From Tangfeifania diversioriginum (GTDB taxonomy: Bacteria; Bacteroidota; Bacteroidia; Bacteroidales; Prolixibacteraceae), in contig NZ_FQZE01000003.1 of the NCBI RefSeq assembly GCF_900141875.1, positions 175,608 through 239,607 on the forward strand: a stretch of DNA of 64,000 nt, read 5' to 3'. The position numbers and the translations under genes are program-made. The notes below the pieces were generated by a model that was not told the origin of the DNA, ran no database searches, and worked only from the letters and a program-made list of their open reading frames with translations. Of this stretch, positions 46,294 through 56,900 are shown one piece after another (within the stretch, counting starts at the first letter, position 1; each line of letters starts with the position of its first letter).

Positions 46294-47481
46294 ATGAACA
46301 TTGATAAAATCAAATATTACATTGACCAATATAAATTGAACTTCAAAACAGTTCATCGACAGGAGATTTATAAATGGCAAGCTGTAAAATGTTTTCAGGA
46401 GAACTGGGACATAAATGCTATTGATTTTACAGCAATGATTGATAAATCCTTATTGCAGACCAAAAACTTACTTGATTCGGGTAATTATTTCCCCAAAAGG
46501 ATGATAATCAATAATTCAAAAATTAACCCTGAATTAATTAAGCCCTTATTTATTGACTTATTTGATGAACAAAAAGATTTAATTGAAAGGATTAGACAAT
46601 TTCAAACCGACTTTTCAAAAATAAACAGTAAAAATTTTGCAGGTCGACTTGATTATCAAGACCCCAGAGCAATAATCGTTTATTTAGTACTTAGATATCC
46701 TGAAAGATATTTTTTATACAAATTCACGATGTTTAAGAATTTTGCAGAAAAGATTGATTATGACTACATTCCTGTTAAAGGTCGATTTGAAAACATTGGT
46801 CAATATCAAAAATTGTGTGTACATATCAAACATGAACTGATAAAAGACCAAGAAATTTTAAAACTTCATAAAGACCGTCTTACAAATGATTGTTTCTATG
46901 ATGAAAATTTAAATATACTGACACAAGACTTTATTTACGCCGTGGATAGATATTTAGATGTTGATGAACAAATCCCACGAACAAGATTTCGTATTATTGG
47001 AGAGGGTAGAATCTTAAGTCCTGAAAATTCTTCGCATGGGATAAATTTTAAAGGACGTATTGTTAATTATGAGCAGATAGAAAAAGAAAATAAACGAATT
47101 GGTGATTTAGGAGAAAAATGGGTGATTCAAAGAGAACGAAACAAATTAATTAATGCGGGATTACAGAACAAGATTGATAAAATAAAACATATCTCAGTAG
47201 AGGAAGGTGACGGGACAGGATTTGATATAAAATCTTTTGATGAAAAAGGGAATGAAATTTTTATTGAGGTAAAAACGACCACTGGAAATTTTAATCAAGC
47301 CTTTTATATTTCGAGAAATGAACTTGAGAGAAGTAAAAGTGATGGTGCTAAATACTATCTTTATAGAGTTTACGAGTTTAACGAGAAAGATAATACGGCA
47401 AGTTTGAAAATATTACAAGGTAATTTGGAGAACCTTTGTGATTTTCCAACACAATTTAAAGTAAAGATTAATGAAAAATAG
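46294..47481 (+). CDS. DUF3883 nuclease-like protein (cassette 1)
   Basis: 395 residues. The C-terminal ~110 residues match DUF3883: EGDGTGFDIKSFDEKGNEIFIEVKTT, where D, E and xK resemble a PD-(D/E)xK nuclease core. The N-terminal ~270 residues are helical and charged, with no family I recognise. Sole gene of cassette 1, starting 33 bases inside the cassette. DUF3883 proteins often occur with restriction or defence genes, so a DNA-targeting role is possible but not shown. Confidence 0.75.
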   Translation: MNIDKIKYYIDQYKLNFKTVHRQEIYKWQAVKCFQENWDINAIDFTAMIDKSLLQTKNLLDSGNYFPKRMIINNSKINPELIKPLFIDLFDEQKDLIERIRQFQTDFSKINSKNFAGRLDYQDPRAIIVYLVLRYPERYFLYKFTMFKNFAEKIDYDYIPVKGRFENIGQYQKLCVHIKHELIKDQEILKLHKDRLTNDCFYDENLNILTQDFIYAVDRYLDVDEQIPRTRFRIIGEGRILSPENSSHGINFKGRIVNYEQIEKENKRIGDLGEKWVIQRERNKLINAGLQNKIDKIKHISVEEGDGTGFDIKSFDEKGNEIFIEVKTTTGNFNQAFYISRNELERSKSDGAKYYLYRVYEFNEKDNTASLKILQGNLENLCDFPTQFKVKINEK

Positions 47482-47484
47482 CCA

Positions 47485-47621
47485 GGCGCTAACAATGTGT
47501 AAAATTAATCGCGGGTGAAGTGCGTAATTTCAGCCTCCTGCCCCGCTTCAACCCCGGTGTGTATGCGGACTGGAACGATGCCCGAAAACCGCGCCTAATC
47601 TTACACTTGAACGTTGTGTGG
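47485..47621 (+). repeat. attC-like site 1 (end of cassette 1)
   Basis: GGCGCTAAC (47485-47493) is the exact reverse complement of this cassette's start, GTTAGCGCC (46260-46268). Stem arms are GTGTAA-A-ATTA-AT-CGCGG and its partner ending in CTTACAC. Mismatched A at 47503 and 47508 face C on the right arm. The site ends at GTTGTGTGG (47613), the start of cassette 2. Nearly identical to attC-like site 7. Confidence 0.85.
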
Positions 47622-47659
47622 CATTTTAAAAAAGAGCTAAAAACTTAAATTTTTACATC

Positions 47660-47938
47660 ATGATAATAAAAACATTCGTTCATATTTTGCCCGACGGCAC
47701 AAAAGGAAAATTTACAATAAGAGAAAAAGAAATAAATGGAGAGCTGTTCTATTTTGCAAATGCAATTGACATTGAGAGTGAGTTTTATATAAAAAAAACT
47801 CCTAAAGAACGCAACAAATATCTTGGTGTTGAAATAACTAATGGAAATCAAAAAACAATTTATTATAGGAGTGCCGAGCGATTAGAAAATGACATAATCA
47901 ATAGGTATGGGAATGAAGACCTTGAAACTGAAATTTAA
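47660..47938 (+). CDS. Small protein of unknown function (cassette 2, gene 1)
   Basis: 92 residues, mixed alpha/beta by composition, no signal peptide or membrane segment. It begins IIKTFVHILPDGTKGKFTIREKEI and ends in an acidic tail. No family recognised. First of three genes in cassette 2, ten bases before a lipoprotein gene. Coding status is supported by clean spacing and an ATG about 45 bases inside the cassette, as in neighbours. Confidence 0.65.
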   Translation: MIIKTFVHILPDGTKGKFTIREKEINGELFYFANAIDIESEFYIKKTPKERNKYLGVEITNGNQKTIYYRSAERLENDIINRYGNEDLETEI

Positions 47939-47947
47939 AAAACAACT

Positions 47948-48760
47948 ATGAAAAATATAGCTATTTACTTCCTCATAATTCTAATATTTCAGGGTTGCAA
48001 TTATTCAGAATCGAATTCAAGAAAAAATTCAAATCAAGTTATTAATAATACAGATGACCTTATTAATAAAAATAAGAACAAGATTTTATTCCTTAATTTT
48101 TGGTCTGGCATAAACGAAAATGAATTTGAATCAATAAAAGATTTAGAAACAAAAAATGGAAATTTAAAGAACGGTGATTTTATTCTTATGCTCCCAGAAG
48201 GAAATTCTTCATTTAAGGAAGTTCCTTTTGCCGTTATCAGAAAAGACAAATCAATTTTGCTTCAATACAATGACGACCATTGGGTTAATCGAAAAGACAT
48301 AGACATACTGGAAACAGAAGACTATGTTTGGGGAAGTCAAGCTAAAACTCAAGGTCGTTTTTATGAGGAAATTGAAAATTACCTTATAAATACCTTTGAT
48401 GAAAAATATGAACGAATTGAACATGAATCAAACGTATGGAAAACAAAAATCAATGACGAAAATTATAAAACAATAACATTGGAAGTTAAGTATTGGTATT
48501 ATGCTAATAATGCCAAGACAAGAGAACCCTATGGAGAACATATTTTTGCGAATGGTGGAAAATTAAGATTTGAACCAGATGACAGAAAAAAAAGAGATAA
48601 AGTTGCATCAGGTGAATTTCAAATAATATATGAAATGCTTGATACATATTTAGATAGAGAGAGATTACGAGAAAAGAACGCAGAACAATATAAGCAAGAG
48701 AAAATTAAACAAGAAAATGAAACAAAAGATAAAATAAATGAAAATAAGAGTAAGTTATAA
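47948..48760 (+). CDS. Putative lipoprotein (cassette 2, gene 2)
   Basis: 270 residues with a lipobox: IAIYFLIILIFQGCNYSES. The body contains LEVKYWYYANNAKTREPYGEHIF and a long charged, probably coiled-coil C-terminus rich in Lys and Glu. I do not recognise the family. It lies between two small genes of the same cassette. Exported and membrane-anchored by prediction. Confidence 0.65.
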   Translation: MKNIAIYFLIILIFQGCNYSESNSRKNSNQVINNTDDLINKNKNKILFLNFWSGINENEFESIKDLETKNGNLKNGDFILMLPEGNSSFKEVPFAVIRKDKSILLQYNDDHWVNRKDIDILETEDYVWGSQAKTQGRFYEEIENYLINTFDEKYERIEHESNVWKTKINDENYKTITLEVKYWYYANNAKTREPYGEHIFANGGKLRFEPDDRKKRDKVASGEFQIIYEMLDTYLDRERLREKNAEQYKQEKIKQENETKDKINENKSKL

Positions 48761-48776
48761 TTTAAAATAGAATATT

Positions 48777-48959
48777 ATGAAAAAACGTGGTTTCATAATT
48801 CATAACTCCAAAAGATATGAATACGAGATTGATGAACAAGGATTCGTTTGGTTATTAATAGAACCTGGCAAAACAAATATTGGACAAATAAAACCTGTTA
48901 ATTCCCACAGCGACATTGAAAAAATATTGCATGAAATGTTAGATGGCGGCGGATATTAA
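48777..48959 (+). CDS. Small protein of unknown function (cassette 2, gene 3)
   Basis: 60 residues: basic N-terminus (KKRGFIIHNSKRYEYEIDE), a hydrophobic FVWLLIEPG core and an acidic end. It starts 16 bases after the lipoprotein gene and stops seven bases before the attC-like box. No family recognised. Confidence 0.55.
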   Translation: MKKRGFIIHNSKRYEYEIDEQGFVWLLIEPGKTNIGQIKPVNSHSDIEKILHEMLDGGGY

Positions 48960-48966
48960 AAAACGA

Positions 48967-49103
48967 CCACACAACAAAGTACATATTGCAGGGCGGGGTT
49001 CGGTGGTACGCCAACTGCGGATTCTCGTTTCGCAGTTCCGTGTCCTTCGGACAGGAACGCTCTTCGAAATCCGCCCCGACAACATGTACCAACCGTTACC
49101 TGC
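48967..49103 (+). repeat. attC-like site 2 (end of cassette 2)
   Basis: CCACACAAC (48967-48975) is the exact reverse complement of the cassette 2 start GTTGTGTGG. The arms GTACAT-A-TTG...GGGCGG and CCGCCCC...CAACATGTAC pair with the conserved A-C mismatch. An internal perfect hairpin loop sequence (GTCCTTCGGAC) lies in the middle. Ends at GTTACCTGC, the start of cassette 3. Confidence 0.83.
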
Positions 49104-49151
49104 TATTTTAAATGACAAACTATAAATCTATAATAAACAATAAATATTGAT

Positions 49152-49943
49152 ATGAAAACTACACTGTTTTTAACCCTTTTGTTTTTATCGACCGCAATAT
49201 TATACGGACAAGACATTAAAATTGGATTTAAAGATTCGATTCAATCAAAGGCACTAAATGAGACCAGAAAGTTTATCGTAAAGCTTCCAAGAGATTATAA
49301 TAACTCTGAAAAAACCTATCCTGTTCTTTATCGACTAGACGGAGATTTAGACATGTACACTGAAACCGTAGGAACAATCAATCGCTTGGTCTATTTGGAT
49401 GAATCAACACCAGACATGATAGTGGTTATGATTGAAAATACAAACAGGAATCGTGACATGATGCCTACAACAACAAGCTTTTTCGCATCAGTTCCTGGTG
49501 CTGACAATTTTAAAAATTTCATAGAAAATGAATTAGTTTCACATATAAATAGTACTTATAGGACAACAAATGAGAAACTCCTATGTGGACAATCTTTAAG
49601 TGCAATATTTACAATATATTATTTTTTGACAAGTCCGAACTCATTTGATTCATATATTGCTTGTAGTGGAGGATTTCCTGAATGTGAAGAATATTTCATT
49701 GACCTAACAAATGATTTTCTAAAAGGTGAGCAAATCAAGCCAACAAATATTTTTTTGACACACGGTATGACTGATTTTTTAGACCCAGAAGGAGTAATAA
49801 AGAAACAACTTATAGATTTTAGTCAACGGATTAAATCAAAAGAAAATATAGTTTGCAAATTAAAAATCTATGAGGACGAGGGACATGTTCCTTTTCAGAG
49901 TTTATATCACGGATTGAGATTTATATATGCATCGAAAAAATAG
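49152..49943 (+). CDS. Secreted esterase of the IroE/esterase-D-like alpha/beta fold (cassette 3)
   Basis: 263 residues with a signal peptide (KTTLFLTLLFLSTAILYGQ). The fold resembles siderophore and S-formylglutathione esterases: KLPRDYNNSEKTYPVLYRLDGD, the nucleophile elbow LLCGQSLSAIFTIY, and a catalytic His in EDEGHVPFQSLYHGLRF. Sole gene of cassette 3. Substrate unknown; secreted or periplasmic. Starts 56 bases inside the cassette. Confidence 0.8.
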   Translation: MKTTLFLTLLFLSTAILYGQDIKIGFKDSIQSKALNETRKFIVKLPRDYNNSEKTYPVLYRLDGDLDMYTETVGTINRLVYLDESTPDMIVVMIENTNRNRDMMPTTTSFFASVPGADNFKNFIENELVSHINSTYRTTNEKLLCGQSLSAIFTIYYFLTSPNSFDSYIACSGGFPECEEYFIDLTNDFLKGEQIKPTNIFLTHGMTDFLDPEGVIKKQLIDFSQRIKSKENIVCKLKIYEDEGHVPFQSLYHGLRFIYASKK

Positions 49944-49950
49944 AAAAACA

Positions 49951-50084
49951 GCAGGTAACAATGTATAAAAATAATAGCCGAGATAGTAGTAAATTCAAGG
50001 GTTGTAGCCCGCTTCAACTTCCATGTAATTTGACAGAAAAGTGCCACGCAGTCGGCTACTATTCTTATACTAACCGTTGGCGGT
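49951..50084 (+). repeat. attC-like site 3 (end of cassette 3)
   Basis: GCAGGTAAC (49951-49959) exactly complements the cassette 3 start GTTACCTGC. The arms GTATAA-A-AATA-A-TAGCCG and CGGCTACTATTCTTATAC pair throughout except at the two conserved A-C positions. A GCCCGCTTCAA motif lies in the loop region, shared with sites 1, 4 and 7. Ends at GTTGGCGGT. Confidence 0.87.
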
Positions 50085-50137
50085 AATTGTAAGAGACGAC
50101 ACGGCATATAGATAAAATTGAATAGATAAAACAATCA

Positions 50138-50845
50138 ATGAAAACACCAATAATCATAAGAGACAAGATTTTTAAATATAAAAAGGATGCTCTTTTTTAT
50201 TTTAAGTCGATACTTAACTCATATGAATTCGGAGAAACTTTGAATGCAGAAGATACTGCAGATGTAACAGCATTGCTACTTGAAAATGAAACAAGAAGAG
50301 ATAAAATTGGTTGCGGAATAAAGGAAATTCGGATTGGTAAAGTGCAATTTGGAACGAAATGCTTCCAAATTATAAGGTATGATTTAACAATAGAAAATTT
50401 TTCATATGTATATTGCATAAATGGAGACCTTAAACCTTTTACAAAATTTAGCAATGCTTGCAGAAATGCGATACATAAAGATTTACATGATGTAAAACAA
50501 AAATATTTTGACCAGAATTCTGTTAAAGGAAAAGTAAAATGTCAGGAGACTGGTATATTAAGTTCGTGGACAGAATTGAATGTTGACCATAGACAACCAA
50601 ATACCTTATCAATAATTATTGACAGGTTCATTGAACTTCATAAAGTTGATTTAAAAAACATTGAGTATGAAACGGACAAAGACAATAAATCATTATTAGC
50701 CGATAAAGACTTGGAAAGCAAATTCAGAGATTACCATATGGAAAAAGCTAACCTGAGAATTGTGAGAAAGGAGAATAATAAAGGGCGTTCTTATCAAGGG
50801 AGGGTGAAAAATCAAAAAAAAGATTTACGAATTGATAGGACATAA
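50138..50845 (+). CDS. DUF3223 (DCL-family) protein, HNH-like (cassette 4)
   Basis: 235 residues. The central part carries a Cys-rich, His-containing pattern typical of the DCL/DUF3223 family: VKCQETGILSSWTELNVDHRQP, then a phenylalanine-rich helix and FRDYHMEKANLRIVRKENN. The spacing resembles an HNH nuclease finger (C, DH, N), so nuclease activity is possible. Sole gene of cassette 4. The N-terminal ~100 residues (FYFKSILNSYEFGETL) belong to the same family. Confidence 0.7.
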   Translation: MKTPIIIRDKIFKYKKDALFYFKSILNSYEFGETLNAEDTADVTALLLENETRRDKIGCGIKEIRIGKVQFGTKCFQIIRYDLTIENFSYVYCINGDLKPFTKFSNACRNAIHKDLHDVKQKYFDQNSVKGKVKCQETGILSSWTELNVDHRQPNTLSIIIDRFIELHKVDLKNIEYETDKDNKSLLADKDLESKFRDYHMEKANLRIVRKENNKGRSYQGRVKNQKKDLRIDRT

Positions 50846-50853
50846 AAACAACA

Positions 50854-50993
50854 TACCGCCAACATTTTATAAATTTAACTGTGGGGTCAGTGCTTAATTT
50901 CAGCCTTTCAGCCCGCTTCAATTTTGTACGTATGCGGACTGGAAACTGCCACGCAAACCACAGTATAAACTTATAAGTGAAACGTTATGTGGC
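50854..50993 (+). repeat. attC-like site 4 (end of cassette 4)
   Basis: TACCGCCAAC (50854-50863) is the exact reverse complement of the cassette 4 start GTTGGCGGTA (10 of 10). Arms TTATAA-A-TTTA...CTGTGG and CCACAG...TAAACTTATAA pair with the conserved A-C mismatch. Ends at GTTATGTGGC, the start of cassette 5. Confidence 0.86.
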
Positions 50994-51021
50994 ATTTTAA
51001 AAGACAACAATCTGACACGGT

Positions 51022-51660
51022 ATGAGAATAATAAAAAACACGATTACAATTCTTGCTGAAATAATAGTCTTGATTCTTTCGACATTATGGTATATTAAGA
51101 CTTATGAATACGAACCATTAATTGCAATGATTATTAGTGGTGTTGGACTGTTAACGAGTTTGATTTCTAAATGGTTTGTAAGACCCAAAATAGTATTACA
51201 TCATAAAAAAACTGATTGGGGTAGACTTACCAAAGGTTATACTTCAAATAATCCTCAAATAATAAGACTTGGCGTTGACATACCAAATCAATATTGGGAA
51301 CTTTTCTGGAATCATATTTTGGAAATAAGGAATAATTCATCACAGACTGCTTATTCTATTGATATAAAATACATAAATACACCTCCCAAAACTTATATAA
51401 ATGGAGAAATTGGAAAAATAGAACCTTTATTACCAAACGAAAGGAGAGATTTTAAAATTAAAATTGTTCAAAATACGACAGGAACTCATTTAGAAGCAGA
51501 CGACTACCTAAAAACAAATATTAAGACTTTAATGGAGGATGCCAAAATTATAGTAAAATATGAAGATGAAAGCGGAACGAAATTTTATACTGAATACAAT
51601 TGGCTTACAGACACGAACAAATTTAAACTATTCAATAATTTTAAAAACAAAACAACATGA
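51022..51660 (+). CDS. Membrane-anchored protein of unknown function (cassette 5, gene 1)
   Basis: 212 residues. Two N-terminal transmembrane segments (ITILAEIIVLILSTLWYI and PLIAMIISGVGLLTSLIS) are followed by a soluble beta-rich domain. That domain includes LEIRNNSSQTAYSIDIKYI and NERRDFKIKIV, which suggest an Ig-like sandwich. No family recognised. It overlaps the next gene by four bases, first of a translationally coupled chain in one cassette. Confidence 0.65.
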   Translation: MRIIKNTITILAEIIVLILSTLWYIKTYEYEPLIAMIISGVGLLTSLISKWFVRPKIVLHHKKTDWGRLTKGYTSNNPQIIRLGVDIPNQYWELFWNHILEIRNNSSQTAYSIDIKYINTPPKTYINGEIGKIEPLLPNERRDFKIKIVQNTTGTHLEADDYLKTNIKTLMEDAKIIVKYEDESGTKFYTEYNWLTDTNKFKLFNNFKNKTT

Positions 51661-51890
51661 ATAAAGGTGGAAAAATTGCGGTTACAATTCTGTTAATTGT
51701 AGGATTTTTTATTATCGGAATATTATTATCGGCAGCAGGTGCAAGTAAAACATTTACAGGCTTATTAGCATTAGGATTATTCTTCGGAATACGAGAAATG
51801 TGGAAGAAACCGAAAATTGATGAATCGACTGAAATTAAACTTGACAAAACCCAAAATAATGATAGTGAAAACAACATAACAAAACAATGA
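51657..51890 (+). CDS. Small membrane protein (cassette 5, gene 2)
   Basis: 77 residues with two hydrophobic helices ([34 protein letters not shown]) and a charged C-terminal tail. ATGA overlaps join it to the genes before and after, so it is almost certainly translated. No family recognised. Confidence 0.65.
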   Translation: MNKGGKIAVTILLIVGFFIIGILLSAAGASKTFTGLLALGLFFGIREMWKKPKIDESTEIKLDKTQNNDSENNITKQ

Positions 51891-52486
51891 TTCCTAACCT
51901 TTATAATATTTTGCAAGTTGACCGATATGCTTCTAAAGAAGAAATAAAGAAAGCATATAGGAAACTTGCTTTACAATGGCATCCTGATAAGAATAAAAGT
52001 CCAAAAGCTCATGATAAATTCATTGAAATAAACGAGGCTTATCTAATTTTATCAGATGACGAAGTAAGAAATAAATACAACATTGAATATGATTTATATT
52101 TTGCTGCAAAAACAGAAATAAAAGAAGAACAAATTTTTGGTGAATATCAATCCACTAACAGTAATGGTTCATACAAACAAAAAGCAAGTTACAAAGACCC
52201 TGATTTAAATAATTGGACTTCAACAGCAAATAAACAAGCAGAAAAATATGCGTCAATGTCATTTTCTGATTTTACTAAACTAATTGGCGAAATCATAGTT
52301 GAAACAGGTAAACAAGGAGGCACGGCAGTTATATACGCAATTTCAGGAGTAGTTGGAGCTTCGGCAATTTTTTCTTTTATTTCAGGTATCAACTACGGAG
52401 ATATTCCTCAAATAGTTTTGTCACTAATTTTTTTAGGGCTTTCAATATTGGGTTTTAGTTTCACTTCTAAACGTTATAAATCATGA
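51887..52486 (+). CDS. Membrane DnaJ-domain protein (cassette 5, gene 3)
   Basis: 199 residues. An N-terminal J domain has the HPD motif ([16 protein letters not shown]) and would stimulate a DnaK ATPase. The C-terminus has two transmembrane helices ([34 protein letters not shown]). No G/F region or zinc fingers, so it is a class III J protein, probably recruiting Hsp70 to the membrane partners encoded in the same cassette (inference). ATGA overlaps on both sides. Confidence 0.85.
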   Translation: MIPNLYNILQVDRYASKEEIKKAYRKLALQWHPDKNKSPKAHDKFIEINEAYLILSDDEVRNKYNIEYDLYFAAKTEIKEEQIFGEYQSTNSNGSYKQKASYKDPDLNNWTSTANKQAEKYASMSFSDFTKLIGEIIVETGKQGGTAVIYAISGVVGASAIFSFISGINYGDIPQIVLSLIFLGLSILGFSFTSKRYKS

Positions 52487-53508
52487 AATCAAATTATCTT
52501 TTAATAATGCTTGCCTTTATTCTGGGAAGCTGTGCAAATCAAGTAAAAAACGAAGATAGATTAGAACAGGAGTATAAATTTGGCTCTGTAATGTATATAG
52601 AATACAAAAAGAGTGAAGATTCAGGAAATAAAGATGTATTTGGCAAAATAATTTTCAATAAAAACTCAATAAAAGTTGAAATGAATATTGACGGACAGGT
52701 TGAAAATGAAGATTTTACAATAAGAACAGTTACATTTGATAAATCTCCTAATGAACTTAAGTATAGAACTTATAAAGGTGATTTTTCTGTTAAATTGCGA
52801 AATGACACAATAATTGATGTTACTCTTTATACAGGTTCTTTCTTGACAACTTTTAATAAAACAAAGGAAATTGCTCTAATAAAGAATAAATTACCAATTT
52901 CTATTGGAATGCCATTAAAAGATTGGAAGCGGATAGAAATCAGTGATATTGGAACTATTGACCTTTCTCCAAAACTTGAAATTCAATCTGGAAAATACAA
53001 AGAAATGAAACTTCAAATAAAGGATAAAGCTCAAGAAATTTGGGGTCTTAAATTTGATGAACCAAAATTAGTTATTCAACCAAAAGGGATAAATCAATTT
53101 GACGAAACATCACTAAGTAAATATTGTAGAGTAATTATTGAGACAATCCCAGGAAATCCTGATGAATTTCAACGTCTTAATGAAAAAATTGACATAACAT
53201 CTTCTGAATTATCAGAACTTAATATTGAATTTAAAAACCAAGTTCAACAAGGATTTTATAATACACCTTTAAAACTTATTGAATGGTATCCATTAAGAAT
53301 TAATGAAATAAACGGAATGCCTTGTATTCATGCAAGTTATAAACGACAATTTAAAGACCAACCTTTCGTAATTGTTGACTTGTATAGGTTTTTGAATTAT
53401 GATAGGATTATATCGTTAACAATTTCATACCGTATTTCGGAAAAAGAATATTGGTCTTCGATTTTGAATAATACTTTAAAATCTTTCAGAATTACAAACA
53501 TAAAATAA
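52483..53508 (+). CDS. Putative lipoprotein (cassette 5, gene 4)
   Basis: 341 residues with lipobox [14 protein letters not shown]. The rest is beta-rich with a [24 protein letters not shown] stretch and a C-terminal [22 protein letters not shown] segment resembling stress or cell-envelope proteins. No confident family. Starts inside the stop of the DnaJ gene. Confidence 0.65.
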   Translation: MKSNYLLIMLAFILGSCANQVKNEDRLEQEYKFGSVMYIEYKKSEDSGNKDVFGKIIFNKNSIKVEMNIDGQVENEDFTIRTVTFDKSPNELKYRTYKGDFSVKLRNDTIIDVTLYTGSFLTTFNKTKEIALIKNKLPISIGMPLKDWKRIEISDIGTIDLSPKLEIQSGKYKEMKLQIKDKAQEIWGLKFDEPKLVIQPKGINQFDETSLSKYCRVIIETIPGNPDEFQRLNEKIDITSSELSELNIEFKNQVQQGFYNTPLKLIEWYPLRINEINGMPCIHASYKRQFKDQPFVIVDLYRFLNYDRIISLTISYRISEKEYWSSILNNTLKSFRITNIK

Positions 53509-53514
53509 AGAATC

Positions 53515-53652
53515 ATGGAAACAATTGTAACTCAACAAGCTGGTTTAGGTTTAATCGGTTGGATTATTGTATTTTTAATTATTGGAGCAATTCCAATGAT
53601 TTTTAAAAAAGATAAAGATAAAAAAGATGACCAAAATACTGATAATCAATAA
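53515..53652 (+). CDS. Very small membrane protein (cassette 5, gene 5)
   Basis: A 45-codon frame: a short N-terminus, one hydrophobic helix (LIGWIIVFLIIGAIPMIF) and a highly charged KKDKDKKDD tail, the typical make-up of small single-pass proteins. It starts six bases after the lipoprotein gene and ends five bases before the attC-like box. Too short for many gene finders. Confidence 0.55.
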   Translation: METIVTQQAGLGLIGWIIVFLIIGAIPMIFKKDKDKKDDQNTDNQ

Positions 53653-53657
53653 AAAAC

Positions 53658-53792
53658 GCCACATAACACGCGGTATAGTTAATTGCCGGTGCAGTGGGTA
53701 TTCGAGCGGCACAGCTCGAATCAAAGTTCGTGGTAACTTGACAGGAAAGTGCTTCGAAATCGGCAACTAACCATACCGCCACCGTTGGCGTT
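53658..53792 (+). repeat. attC-like site 5 (end of cassette 5)
   Basis: GCCACATAAC (53658-53667) is the exact reverse complement of the cassette 5 start GTTATGTGGC. Arms GCGGTAT-A-GTTA-A-TTGCCG and CGGCAACTAACCATACCGC pair at 17 of 19 positions; both exceptions are the conserved A-C. Ends at GTTGGCGTT, the start of cassette 6. Confidence 0.88.
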
Positions 53793-53936
53793 CATTGTGA
53801 AAGACTCAGCAATACAATATTATTTTGAAACAAAACTTACAAAAAATAGTAATAAATAAACAAGTTCAGACCCACTATAAGTGAGGTTTAATTATATGAT
53901 TTAAATTATCTTTTAAAAACCAAAAACTCAAACAAA

Positions 53937-56900
53937 ATGAAAACTTGTTATGACCCAACTAAATCTGACTTTAAAAAGCTTTTTATCTTAGTCTTTTGCA
54001 TTTCATTTTTTACATTTTATACCTCTGCAAAAGAAAAAACATTTAGTGTTCATTCTGACACTTATGTTGCATCTGATACTCCGGGAACTAATTATTGCAA
54101 TGAACAATCTGTAGCTATTGGCACTCATCAGGACATTATTGGATTAATTTATTTTTTTATTGGAATTGATGATATTCCTTCTGGTTCAACTATAGATAAT
54201 GCAACATTAAAATTATATTGTACTACGATAACAGAAAATAGTAATGTAGCAATTAGTAGAATTTCAGAAGGATGGGGCGAGTGCAGTGTAAACTGGAATA
54301 ATAGACCGGGTTCAGATTCTCCGGTTAAATTATCTAAACCCCAATCAACGAATCAGTGGTGGGAGATAGATGTTACAGATATTGTAAAGGAGTGGGTAAC
54401 TTTTGGAGAATCAAACAATGGATTTTATTTAGAGAAAAGTAACTCAGGGATTATAATGTTTAATTCTAGTGAAAATTCTTCTAACAAGCCACGTTTAGAA
54501 ATAAATTACACAGAAGGTACATTTTCTGCCAATGGAAATGTTACTTCAACAACGGATGGTTACGGAGTTCAATCGGTGAGAATGGATTTTAGCAGAGTAA
54601 GTGGGTCAGGAAGTATTCCAAATTCAGTTTATACAAGTGCAACAGGTGATTGGGAACAAGATGGATTCGATGTAAACACAACATACAGAGTAACTCCAGT
54701 TCTTGAGAACCATAATTTTTCTCCAACTTATAAAAATTTCTCAAGTAGCGGTGATAATGTTTCAAATCTAAATTTCACAACTGCAACAAGTTATTCCGTT
54801 ACTATCAATTCAAACCCTAGTGGGGCAGAAATTCATCTTTCAAGCCCAGAAGGTACAATTATTGGGACAACACCTAGTACAATAGATAATATAGAAGGTA
54901 ATATTTCTATTTATCTTACAAAAGATGGTTATGAACCTTTAGAATATTCGCTCACTTCAGAAGATGCAAATCAAACAATTACAATTGAACTTACTGAAAT
55001 TACCTCCTTAGTATTTACTCCTCCATTTCAAAATGCAATAACAGACCATGAAGTTAATGAACTTTCGCATTGGGGTCTGAGATTACTTTTAACAGCACCT
55101 TCTAATTTTGATGCATCAACGGGAAAAATAAATCATAGCTCACTTCTCGAAATGTTTTTAGTTGGCGAAAGTGCATTTTATACAAAAAACTCAATTATTT
55201 GGAGTTTCCAAGTGCCAGAAACGGGAACATATAGGGTTCAATTTGATGGAAGTTTAAATGGAGGTATTTATGGTGGTGGATTTGGTGGTCTAAATACTTA
55301 TAAACATTGGTTATATCTTTCATCAAAAATTACTACCGATATTTATGATGATTCATATATTGGTAGAAGTTATTCAGACTTATTAAATACTTTAGATGAA
55401 GAATTACCAAGTGGATTCAATTGGGTTTCATATAATTCATTTTTAGAAATTGGGGAAGCAATTGCTAAAATATACAAAGTTGGTTGGATAGTTAAACTTG
55501 TTAAAGCAGCGGATTTGGCCGATTTAATTAATTCAGTTAAAGAACTTATCAGCCCAGAGATTCATTTCAATAATGAAAGTTTTAATGGCGATAAACTTGA
55601 ATATGAAGTTACATTACAAGCAAATAAAGATTATTATTTCGAGTTTGGTGTTAATGGATATACTTTGGCTGGAATAAGTAGTTATGACGGAGGTTTTGTT
55701 GGTGCAGAAGAAATTACAGCATCACTCAACAAAGTAACGATAACAAAAATTAATGAATTAGAAACACCCCAAATACAAATTTCACCTAAAAGTTTTATTG
55801 AACTTTCCAATGTTGAAAAAGGCAACTATTCTGACAACCCAAATATTTTCAAAATTACAAACGTTGGTGGAGGTCAGTTGAACGGCGAAGCAAATGTTGA
55901 ATATGGTCCTTTTAGTATTATAGGAAGTGCAAACTATTCTCTTAACAGTAACGAATCAAAATATGTATCATTAAGATTTTCGCCTTCTGAAGTTGGTAAA
56001 TATACGGGTAAAATAGTATTTACAGGAGGAAAGCAAAAGGAGAGATATATTTATGCAAGCTGCATTGCGACTAATCCTGACTTAGTAGTTACTCCAATAG
56101 AAGATTACAATTTTGGAAATGTAACAGTAGGGGACAAAAAAATTTCAGAAACATTCACGGTAATTAATTCAGGAAGCGGAAATTTAATTGGTGAGGCAAT
56201 AGTAGACGAACCTTTTTATATTACTGATGGTAGTTATAATCTTGGTCATGGCGAATCAAAAATAATTTCAGTCAAATTCGAGCCAAATCAGGAAGGAACA
56301 GTTTCAAAAACAATTACATTTAGTGGTCAAGGAACAATTGAACGAAAAATAAATGGTACAGGCATTTATGAAACAGGGTCTTTAAAAGTAAACATTTCCC
56401 CGAACGAGGTTGTAAGTGTCGGCGCACAATGGAATGTCGATGGTGGTGCTTGGAAAAATAGCGGAGCTACTGTAAGCGGATTAAGTGTTGGAAACCATAC
56501 TGTTTCTTTCAAAGACATTTCGGGGTGGTCAACTCCTTCAAATAAAACGGTTTCAATCAGCTCTAACCAGACCACATCTACTACGGCAACATACACACAG
56601 CAGACAGGCTCACTATCTGTAACTATCTCGCCAAATGATGCAATAAATGCAGGTGCACAATGGAATGTCGATGATGGAGCTTGGAAAAATAGCGGAGCTA
56701 CTGTAAGCGGATTAAGTGTTGGAAACCATACTGTTTCTTTCAAAGACATTTCGGGGTGGTCAACTCCTTCAAATAAAACGGTTTCAATCAGCTCTAACCA
56801 GACCGCATCTACTACGGCAACATACACACAGCAGACAGGCTCACTATCTGTAACTATCTCGCCAAATGATGCAATAAATGCAGGTGCACAATGGAATGTC

